Shown one piece after another: positions 1-5,133 of a stretch of 5,133 nt of DNA. The notes beneath the pieces were generated by a model that made no database searches, was not told where the DNA came from, and saw only the letters and a program-made list of their open reading frames with translations. Each line of letters opens with the position of its first letter. Within the stretch, counting starts at the first letter, position 1. The DNA comes from an uncultured Muribaculaceae bacterium (GTDB lineage: Bacteria > Bacteroidota > Bacteroidia > Bacteroidales > Muribaculaceae): contig CAJTYD010000109.1 of the NCBI GenBank assembly GCA_910583775.1, forward strand, positions 1-5,133, given 5' to 3'. A program made the translations under genes and the position numbers.

Positions 1-18
1 AGACTTCCTCGTAAATTT

Positions 19-50
19 TTTGTAAAATTAGTATATAATAAGTATATTTG
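19..50 (+). promoter_or_regulatory. Bacteroidota-type promoter of the ior operon
   Basis: A TTTG (-33-like element, 19-22) is followed after 20 bases by TATATTTG (43-50), an exact match to the TAnnTTTG -7 consensus used by the primary sigma factor of Bacteroides and relatives. Both elements and the spacing (19-21 expected) fit. Transcription should start a few bases downstream, around 56-60, giving a leader of only about 20-25 bases. The bases just before the ATG at 81 contain no purine-rich Shine-Dalgarno sequence, which is normal for this phylum. No other convincing promoter is visible inside the operon, so this one probably drives all four genes. The call is from consensus only; the start site is inferred. 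Confidence 0.75.
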
Positions 51-58
51 CAAATATA
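43..58. repeat. Perfect 16-bp palindrome over the -7 element (possible operator)
   Basis: TATATTTGCAAATATA is its own reverse complement over 16 bases with no spacer. Its left half is exactly the -7 element, and its right half covers the region just before the predicted transcription start. A dimeric regulator bound here would block the promoter. The repeat is mostly A and T, so chance is a real alternative. A minus-strand promoter using the mirrored TATATTTG is not supported, because no -33 TTTG lies at the right distance on that strand. Confidence 0.5.
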
Positions 59-80
59 AATATCACTACCTTTAATTACC

Positions 81-1688
81 ATGAAAACGAAACAACTTTT
101 ATTGGGCGATGAGGCATTCGCCCTCGGGGCATTGTTTTCCGGGCTTTCCGGAGCATACGCCTATCCGGGCACTCCTTCGACAGAGATCATGGAATATGTC
201 CAGAAGCATCCATTGACAAAAGAGAGAGGAATACACTCCCATTGGTCGAGCAATGAGAAAACCGCCATGGAGGAGGCTCTTGGAATGTCATATTGCGGCA
301 AGAGAGCAATCACGTCGATGAAGCATGTAGGCATGAATGTCGCGGCCGACGCCTTTGTGAATTCTGCCATGACTGGCGCAAACGGCGGTCTGCTCGTCGC
401 TGCCGCCGACGATCCTTCGATGCATTCATCCCAGAATGAGCAGGATTCAAGGTTCTATGCCGACTTCGCTATGATTCCGGTTATCGAGCCCTCGAATCAG
501 CAGGAGGCTTACGATGCCGCCAAAGAAGGTTTTGAGATGTCGGAACAATACCGGATTCCGGTTATGATTCGGTTTGTGACGCGCCTGAGCCATTCCAGAT
601 CAATCGTAGAGACTGAAACTGAGGCTGCTGTTGAGAACGAGCTGCATTATCCGGAAAATGCAGGGCAGTGGGTTCTTATGCCTGCCGTTTCAAAAATCAG
701 AAACAGAAAATTAATTGAAAACTATTCTTTGCTGGAGAAAATATCGGAAAATTCTGTTTTTAACAGATATGAAGAAGGTCCAGACAAAAGAATCGGCATT
801 ATCGCGTCCGGAATTGCCTATAATTATTTGAATGAGGCTTTTAATGGAGAAATTCCATTCCCTGTCTTAAAGATCGGATGCTATCCGTTGCCACGTAAAC
901 TGATCGAGAGGTTATATCATGAAACCGATTCCCTGTTGATTCTTGAGGAGGGTCAGCCATTTGTTGAATCAAGAATCAGGGGATATTACCCGTCGGAAAA
1001 GCCCGTTATGGGTAAATTGACGGGAGAAGTGGTCAGGGACGGAGAGCTCAGCCCGGACGTGGTTAAGAATACTTTTAAAAAGATCGTTCCCGACTGTAAT
1101 GATAAAAATGAAGTGGTTAAAGGAATCCCGTCTATAGTGACGAGACGGCCTCCTGCGTTGTGTCAGGGCTGCGGACACAGAGATGTTTACGGAGCCCTTA
1201 ATGAAGCGCTCGAGTCTTACTCATCTCCGAAGGTTTTCGGAGACATCGGCTGTTATACTCTCGGTTTCCTGAAGCCGTTTAATGCTATCGATACCTGTGT
1301 AGACATGGGGGCCTCGATCACAATGGCAAAAGGAGCCGCGGATGCCGGCCAGCATCCCGCAGTGGCCATAATCGGCGATTCCACTTTTACTCACAGCGGC
1401 ATGACCGGACTGCTTGACGCGATAAACGAGGACAGCCGGATAACGGTGATCATTTCGGATAATCTCACAACCGGCATGACCGGAGGGCAGGATTCCCAGG
1501 GAACGGGTAAGCTTGAAGACATAATACTTGGACTTGGGGCTGATCCGGCTCATGTAAGGACCATAGATTCCCTCCCGAAAAATCATGACGAAATGGTGAG
1601 ATTATTCAAAGAGGAAATCGATCATGCCGGTTTGTCGGTGATTGTGTCAAGAAGAGAGTGTATTCAGACGCTTAGACGTCGCAAATGA
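81..1688 (+). CDS. iorA: Indolepyruvate:ferredoxin oxidoreductase, alpha subunit, short form without C-terminal ferredoxin domain
   Basis: This is the TPP-binding catalytic subunit of the cytoplasmic, oxygen-sensitive enzyme that converts aryl-pyruvates (indolepyruvate, phenylpyruvate, 4-hydroxyphenylpyruvate) plus CoA to aryl-acetyl-CoA, CO2 and reduced ferredoxin. The 535 residues show the N-terminal pyrimidine-binding domain (about 5-190; YPGTPSTEI at 28-36, NEKTAMEEALG at 58-68, KHVGMNVAAD at 81-90), a middle domain (about 235-320), and the TPP-diphosphate domain (about 355-522; RPPALCQGCGHRD at 356-368, GDIGCYTLG at 387-395, GDS at 432-434 and DNLTTGMTGGQ at 460-470, the Mg-TPP motif). 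Many IorA proteins run on to about 590-650 residues with two CxxCxxC ferredoxin motifs; this one stops at residue 535 and has none. C361, C364, C391 and C527 match the spacing of the four proximal-cluster ligands of two-subunit 2-oxoacid:ferredoxin oxidoreductases, so one [4Fe-4S] cluster probably remains. The ATG at 81 lies just after the promoter and places the N-terminus as expected. From memory, Bacteroides homologues are similarly short, so this is likely a lineage form and not damage. Confidence 0.93.
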   Translation: MKTKQLLLGDEAFALGALFSGLSGAYAYPGTPSTEIMEYVQKHPLTKERGIHSHWSSNEKTAMEEALGMSYCGKRAITSMKHVGMNVAADAFVNSAMTGANGGLLVAAADDPSMHSSQNEQDSRFYADFAMIPVIEPSNQQEAYDAAKEGFEMSEQYRIPVMIRFVTRLSHSRSIVETETEAAVENELHYPENAGQWVLMPAVSKIRNRKLIENYSLLEKISENSVFNRYEEGPDKRIGIIASGIAYNYLNEAFNGEIPFPVLKIGCYPLPRKLIERLYHETDSLLILEEGQPFVESRIRGYYPSEKPVMGKLTGEVVRDGELSPDVVKNTFKKIVPDCNDKNEVVKGIPSIVTRRPPALCQGCGHRDVYGALNEALESYSSPKVFGDIGCYTLGFLKPFNAIDTCVDMGASITMAKGAADAGQHPAVAIIGDSTFTHSGMTGLLDAINEDSRITVIISDNLTTGMTGGQDSQGTGKLEDIILGLGADPAHVRTIDSLPKNHDEMVRLFKEEIDHAGLSVIVSRRECIQTLRRRK

Positions 1689-1714
1689 TTTTTATAAGCT
1701 TCAAATGATCTACC

Positions 1715-2296
1715 ATGAAAAGTGATATAGTCCTCGCCGGAGTCGGCGGGCAGGGAATTCTGACCATAGCCGCCATTCTTGGAGCGGCTGCCTTGAAAAA
1801 CGATTTATACCTCAAGCAGGCGGAAGTGCATGGTATGAGTCAGCGTGGCGGCGATGTACAGTCGAATCTACGCATCAGCTCATCTCCCATTCATTCCGAC
1901 CTTATACCTCTTGGAAAAGCAGACGTGATTGTCTCTCTCGAACCGATGGAGGCTTTGAGATATCTTCCGTATCTGTCGGAAGAGGGATGGATTGTGTCGA
2001 ATACCACTCCGTTTGTCAATATTGAAGATTATCCGGAAAAAGAGGAGTTGGAAAAATGCTTCGATACGGTGAATCATAAGATCGTATTTGATATGGATGG
2101 CGTTGCAAAGGCGCTTGCCTCTCCGCGGAGTTCAAATATGGTTTTGTTGGGGGCCGCGGCTTCATTAATTGATTTGCCGGTTGAAATCATTGAAAAGGAG
2201 ATAGCGGCATTCTTCGGAAAGAAAGGTGAGAGAATCATTGATGCCAATATCGCGGCTTTCAGAGAGGGTTATAGAATTGCGCAGGAACAAAAATAA
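1715..2296 (+). CDS. iorB: Indolepyruvate:ferredoxin oxidoreductase, beta subunit
   Basis: This is the small partner subunit of IorA, equivalent to the gamma domain of pyruvate:ferredoxin oxidoreductases, which completes the active site and CoA handling. The 193 residues match the usual family length (about 190-200). Recognisable signatures are the N-terminal glycine loop LAGVGGQGI (7-15), the family motif EVHGMSQRGGDVQSN (37-51), SLEPMEALRYLPYL (74-87) and SNMVLLGAAASL (140-151). No cysteine cluster motif is present, as expected for this subunit. The gene begins 26 bases after iorA. Its start context (TACCATGAAAA) is the same 11 bases as at the iorA start and has no Shine-Dalgarno sequence. 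The adjacency and order iorA-iorB are the classic arrangement for this enzyme, so the pair is assigned with high confidence. The exact aryl-pyruvate preference cannot be read from sequence. Confidence 0.93.
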   Translation: MKSDIVLAGVGGQGILTIAAILGAAALKNDLYLKQAEVHGMSQRGGDVQSNLRISSSPIHSDLIPLGKADVIVSLEPMEALRYLPYLSEEGWIVSNTTPFVNIEDYPEKEELEKCFDTVNHKIVFDMDGVAKALASPRSSNMVLLGAAASLIDLPVEIIEKEIAAFFGKKGERIIDANIAAFREGYRIAQEQK

Positions 2297-2303
2297 AAGA
2301 GAC

Positions 2304-3623
2304 ATGTTTCCAATAGATAATAAAGAACTTGCCGAAGCCATCGAAAAACTGTCGATCATAGACATCTCTTCGGCTACAATACGTCAGATATGTGCTCTCG
2401 CTGATGAAATCGAAAAGAGATCCGGCGAGAAAATGGTGCATCTTGAGATAGGCAATCCCGGGCTTGAGGCAGAGGGTATCGGCGTTAAAGCCGAGATAGA
2501 GGCATTGAAAAACGGCGTTGCAAACAAATATCCCAATATAGCGGGTATAAAGGAACTGAAAAAGAACGGAGCTGAATTTGTCAAGGCTTTCATGAACATA
2601 GATGTTTCTCCAATCGGAATTATCCCCACTGTGGGGTCGATGCAGGCAAGTTTCACTCTGATGCTTTTGCTTTCGCAGCGTCTTGCGGAGAAAGACACGA
2701 TGCTTTTTCTGAATCCCGGTTTTTCGGCGCAGCGTAATCAGGCAAAACTTCTCGGAATACGACAGGAATCTTTTGATATCTATAATTATCGGGGGAAGAA
2801 GCTGGAGGAAAAAATGGAGGAGGTCTTGAAATCAGGACGAATCACAGGCATCATATACAGCAATCCCAACAATCCTGCCTGGACAAATCTTACCGAAGAG
2901 GAACTTGAAATAATCGGACGACTGGCAACTAACCACGACGCGATCGTAATCGAGGATCTCGCATACTTCGGAATGGATTTTCGAGAGAATCAGGGCATTC
3001 CTTATCAGAAGCCGTTTGTTCCTACTGTCGCTAATTATACCGACAATTATATCCTTTTGCTTTCCGGTTCAAAGATATTCAGCTATGCGGGGCAAAGGAT
3101 CGCGGTGGCATGCATAAGTGAGAAGGTCTATAACCGGAAATATGATTTTTTCGAAAATTTCTACGAGATGCCGGCATTCGGCGACGCATACGTTTACGGA
3201 GTGTTATACTGTTCATCTTCCGGCACATCTCACTCGGCCCAGTATGCTCTTGCGAAGATGTTGGAGGCTGCTGCAAAGGGCGAGTTGAATTTTGTGGAGC
3301 ATTGCCGCAGATATGCCGAGAAGGCGTCGCGTGCTAAAGAAATTTTCATTAAAACCGGCTTTCATATAGTTTATGACAGAGACGGGGAGCATCCGATCTC
3401 CGATGGATTTTTCTTTACAGTGGGATATGGCGATATGAGCGGTAAAGAGGTTCAGAGTGAACTTCTGCGCCATGGGGTTGCTTCAATATCCCTGGAATCT
3501 ACCGGGAGCCGTCAGCCTGGAGTACGCGTATGCGTCTCAATGATTTCAAAAGAATCTGATTTCGCGGCTCTTGAGAGATATCTTGCTAATTTCGATTCAG
3601 AAAACCATAATCGCAGATCATAA
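2304..3623 (+). CDS. PLP-dependent class I/II aminotransferase, probably aromatic amino acid
   Basis: This is a fold-type I aminotransferase of 439 residues, probably cytoplasmic, with no signal peptide or membrane segment. The visible active-site set is GSMQA (111-115, phosphate-binding loop), NPNNPAW (187-193, with N190 as the PLP-ring asparagine), D218 and Y221 in EDLAYFG (pyridine-nitrogen Asp and PLP-hydroxyl Tyr), SGSK with K257 as the Schiff-base lysine, R265 in YAGQR (phosphate), and R408 in GVRVCVS (substrate carboxylate). The usual NPxNPTG reads NPNNPAW, which I recall as typical of Bacteroidota relatives. An in-frame ATG at 2226 would give 465 residues but overlap iorB by 71 bases. 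The ATG at 2304, 7 bases after the iorB stop, gives an N-terminus that leads directly into a helix and the LEIGNPGL motif (47-54), so it is preferred. Specificity for Tyr/Phe/Trp is inferred only from its place between iorAB and a CoA-transferase; a branched-chain or broad substrate range is possible. Confidence 0.88.
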   Translation: MFPIDNKELAEAIEKLSIIDISSATIRQICALADEIEKRSGEKMVHLEIGNPGLEAEGIGVKAEIEALKNGVANKYPNIAGIKELKKNGAEFVKAFMNIDVSPIGIIPTVGSMQASFTLMLLLSQRLAEKDTMLFLNPGFSAQRNQAKLLGIRQESFDIYNYRGKKLEEKMEEVLKSGRITGIIYSNPNNPAWTNLTEEELEIIGRLATNHDAIVIEDLAYFGMDFRENQGIPYQKPFVPTVANYTDNYILLLSGSKIFSYAGQRIAVACISEKVYNRKYDFFENFYEMPAFGDAYVYGVLYCSSSGTSHSAQYALAKMLEAAAKGELNFVEHCRRYAEKASRAKEIFIKTGFHIVYDRDGEHPISDGFFFTVGYGDMSGKEVQSELLRHGVASISLESTGSRQPGVRVCVSMISKESDFAALERYLANFDSENHNRRS

Positions 3624-4939
3624 TGAAACGTTTTGATAGAATCAACTGCATGAATGCCGAGGAGGCGGTTAAGCTTATTCGTAGCGGAGACCACATATAC
3701 ATCCAGGGTTCTACGTCTGTGCCGGAGAATCTCGTTGACGCTTTGGCAAAAAGAGGAAACGAACTCAGGAATGTCACTGTATATTCCGGGTTTGCGGTTG
3801 CAAGAAGGGAATCTCCGCTTTGTGTGCCGGAATTTAAGGATTCGTTTTTGATAGATTCTTTTTTCGTTTCCAATGCTTTCAGAAAATGGATTGCGGAAGG
3901 CTATGGCTCGATGACTCCCAGGTTCCTCGGGGAAGTCCCGGAGCTTTTCAGAGACGGCACATGCAAGGTGGATGTAGCGCTTATCAACTGCTCTCTGCCT
4001 GATGAGAACGGCTTTGTGAGTTATGGTGTTTCGGCAGACCTTGCTGTTTCTGCGGTGGAATGTGCCGAAAGGGTATTGGCCCAGATCAATCCTGCAGTTC
4101 CATTCACGCCCGGAGATGCACTGATACACTTGTCGAAGCTCGCAGCCGCCGTAATGGTTGATGATCCTCTTGTTGAGGTTCCCACCGGAGAGCCCACGGA
4201 AAAGGAGATAAAGATCGGCAACGCGATCGCGGAGCTGATCCCTGATGGCGCAACACTCCAGATCGGCGTCGGGGGCATTCCTAATGCCGTGATAAGGGCA
4301 CTAAAGGACCACAGGCATCTTGGATTGCACACGGAAGCCATGACCGACGGAGTTCTTCCGCTTCTTGAATCTGGAGTGATCGACAATTCAAATAAGAAAG
4401 TAATGCCCGGAAAGTCGGTGGCATCTCTCGCGTTGGGTTCGAAACAGCTGTATGATTTCCTTGACCACAACGATGATGTCGTTTTTAAGGATGTGGCCTG
4501 GACAAACGATCCCATTAGAATCGCACAGAATCCTAAAGTTATGTCGATAAATTCCTGTCTCGAGGTTGATCTTACGGGGCAGGTCTGTGCCGACTCGATT
4601 GGCCGGACGATTTTTTCCGGAGTAGGAGGTCAGCATGATTTTGTTTATGGATCTTCTCGGAGTGAGGGAGGCCTCTCTTTCCTGGCGATGCTGTCAACAA
4701 CCAATAAGGGAATAAGCAAGATCAAACCTGTCCTTACCGAAGGAGCCGGCGTAGTCACTACCCGCTTCCAGACAAATTATATAGTGACGGAATATGGGGC
4801 TGTTAACCTGAGAGGTAAGAACCTTGCTGAAAGAGCAAGACTTATGATTTCCGTCGCTGCTCCGGAGTTTAGGGAAGAGCTTGAAAAGGAGGCTTATAAG
4901 CGTTTCGGCTATTTCTTTAAAAATCATTGTTTGCGCTGA
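3623..4939 (+). CDS. Acetyl-CoA hydrolase/transferase family CoA-transferase, likely arylacetyl-CoA:acetate type
   Basis: The 438-residue cytoplasmic protein belongs to the family of 4-hydroxybutyrate and butyryl-CoA:acetate CoA-transferases and Ach1-type enzymes, which move CoA between carboxylic acids through a glutamyl-CoA thioester. The N-terminal domain (about 5-185) begins with SGDHIYIQGSTSVPENL (21-37). The C-terminal half carries GVGGIPNAV (215-223), HTEAMTDGV (236-244) with E238 as the expected catalytic glutamate, the glycine loop FSGVGGQHDF (331-340), and TEYGAVNLRGK (389-399). The length, and the glutamate number as I recall it, equal those of Clostridium aminobutyricum 4-hydroxybutyrate CoA-transferase. 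The retained Glu favours a transferase over a plain hydrolase. The start codon overlaps the aminotransferase stop (TAATG), so translation is probably coupled. Placed after iorAB and an aminotransferase, its likely job is arylacetyl-CoA + acetate <-> arylacetate + acetyl-CoA. Succinate, propionate or branched acids are alternative partners that the sequence does not exclude. Confidence 0.88.
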   Translation: MKRFDRINCMNAEEAVKLIRSGDHIYIQGSTSVPENLVDALAKRGNELRNVTVYSGFAVARRESPLCVPEFKDSFLIDSFFVSNAFRKWIAEGYGSMTPRFLGEVPELFRDGTCKVDVALINCSLPDENGFVSYGVSADLAVSAVECAERVLAQINPAVPFTPGDALIHLSKLAAAVMVDDPLVEVPTGEPTEKEIKIGNAIAELIPDGATLQIGVGGIPNAVIRALKDHRHLGLHTEAMTDGVLPLLESGVIDNSNKKVMPGKSVASLALGSKQLYDFLDHNDDVVFKDVAWTNDPIRIAQNPKVMSINSCLEVDLTGQVCADSIGRTIFSGVGGQHDFVYGSSRSEGGLSFLAMLSTTNKGISKIKPVLTEGAGVVTTRFQTNYIVTEYGAVNLRGKNLAERARLMISVAAPEFREELEKEAYKRFGYFFKNHCLR

Positions 4940-5010
4940 ATCCTTTCAGAACTTGTTCTTCGAAAGAATATTGCAGGCATTGACTGCCGGCTATCATGAT
5001 TTCCTATTTG

Positions 5011-5043
5011 TCGGGAGGAGCAATAAACCATTGCTCCTCCCGA
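5011..5043 (+). terminator. Intrinsic terminator of the ior operon
   Basis: A perfect GC-rich hairpin lies 71 bases after the CoA-transferase stop. CGGGAGGAGCAAT (5012-5024) pairs with ATTGCTCCTCCCG (5030-5042) around the 5-base loop AAACC. A T-A pair at 5011/5043 extends it to 14 bp, and a G-U plus a T-A pair can extend it further (5009-5045). The sequence after it is U-rich but broken (ATATGTTTATATTTTG), so it is a strong stem with an imperfect U-tract. Its position at the end of the four-gene run supports a single transcript ending here. Confidence 0.82.
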
Positions 5044-5058
5044 TATGTTTATATTTTG

Positions 5059-5075
5059 AAACATTTTAAATGTTT
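5059..5075. repeat. AT-rich perfect inverted repeat after the terminator
   Basis: AAACATTT (5059-5066) and AAATGTTT (5068-5075) are exact reverse complements around a single T. A one-base centre is too tight for an RNA hairpin without opening inner pairs, so as a DNA element it would look like an operator half-site pair. The low-complexity AT context means chance is quite possible. It has no obvious likeness to the palindrome at 43-58. Confidence 0.4.
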
Positions 5076-5133
5076 TGTAAAAAAAGTTTAAAGATTTATT
5101 AAAATAAAAATTAAAATTCTCAGTTATTATGAA
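5076..5133 (+). other. AT-rich leader, possibly upstream of a next gene starting at 5129
   Basis: The last 58 bases are nearly all A and T and contain no long open frame of their own. An ATG followed by AA occurs at 5129-5131, preceded by an A/T-rich stretch like that before iorA, so a further + strand gene could begin at the edge. A TTTG at 5074-5077 could be a -33 element, but no TAnnTTTG lies 19-21 bases downstream, so no promoter is called. The frame after 5129 lies outside the window and cannot be tested. Confidence 0.25.

Noticed and set aside
11..47. Short direct repeats in the leader: GTAAA at 11 and 22, GTATAT at 31 and 42, each 11 bases apart
   Set aside because: Five- and six-base matches in AT-rich DNA are expected by chance and no protein-binding motif is recognisable, although the equal spacing was noted.
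51..58. Divergent minus-strand promoter using the mirrored TATATTTG
   Set aside because: No TTTG lies 19-21 bases upstream on the minus strand (no CAAA around 78-84 on the plus strand), and no minus-strand gene is visible to the left.
1221..1586. Minus-strand open frame of 121 codons inside iorA
   Set aside because: Antisense to the TPP-binding domain; no family resemblance and no promoter for it.
3512..4129. Minus-strand open frame of 205 codons crossing the aminotransferase/CoA-transferase junction
   Set aside because: It lies fully antisense to two well-recognised genes, spans their junction, and its translation is rich in Arg, His and Ser with no recognisable family. It is the mirror of real coding sequence.
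4021..4515. Minus-strand open frame of 164 codons inside the CoA-transferase
   Set aside because: Antisense to conserved catalytic motifs of the CoA-transferase; low-complexity Ser/Ala/Thr-rich translation without a known domain.
81..4939. Possibility of a mobile or defence-related system
   Set aside because: All four genes are recognisable metabolic enzymes with uniform style and tight operon packing; no transposase, integrase, terminal repeats, nuclease or CRISPR-like repeats were seen.
4881..5069. Plus-strand 62-codon frame starting inside the CoA-transferase and reading through the terminator
   Set aside because: It overlaps the conserved C-terminus in another frame and would have to translate through a 13-14 bp terminator stem; no recognisable protein features.

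Overview
The window looks like a chromosomal piece of a strict anaerobe of the order Bacteroidales (Bacteroidota). The support is a phylum-type promoter (TTTG, 20 bases, TAnnTTTG), no Shine-Dalgarno sequence at the first start codon, moderate GC in genes with very AT-rich ends, and proteins that read like Bacteroidales family members. I cannot name the family or genus.

Layout: positions 1-80 are an AT-rich promoter region whose -7 element lies inside a perfect 16-bp palindrome. Four genes then run on the + strand in one tight operon: iorA (81-1688), iorB (1715-2296), a class I/II PLP aminotransferase (2304-3623) and an acetyl-CoA hydrolase/transferase family CoA-transferase (3623-4939). The gaps are 26 and 7 bases, and the last pair overlaps by one base (TAATG). 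A strong 13-14 bp hairpin at 5011-5043 closes the operon. After it come a second, AT-rich inverted repeat and an AT-rich stretch that may be the leader of another gene starting at the window edge. No mobile element, tRNA, rRNA or CRISPR array is visible.

How the genes work together (inference from family knowledge): the aminotransferase interconverts an amino acid, most likely aromatic, with its 2-oxoacid. IorAB interconverts the aryl-pyruvate with aryl-acetyl-CoA, CO2 and reduced ferredoxin. The CoA-transferase exchanges CoA between the aryl-acetyl group and a partner acid such as acetate. The set is therefore a self-contained aromatic amino acid <-> arylacetate module. It could run oxidatively (fermentation to phenylacetate, 4-hydroxyphenylacetate or indoleacetate) or reductively (amino acid synthesis from arylacetates). 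The main peculiarity is that IorA ends before the usual C-terminal two-cluster ferredoxin domain, yet keeps four cysteines that could hold the proximal [4Fe-4S] cluster.
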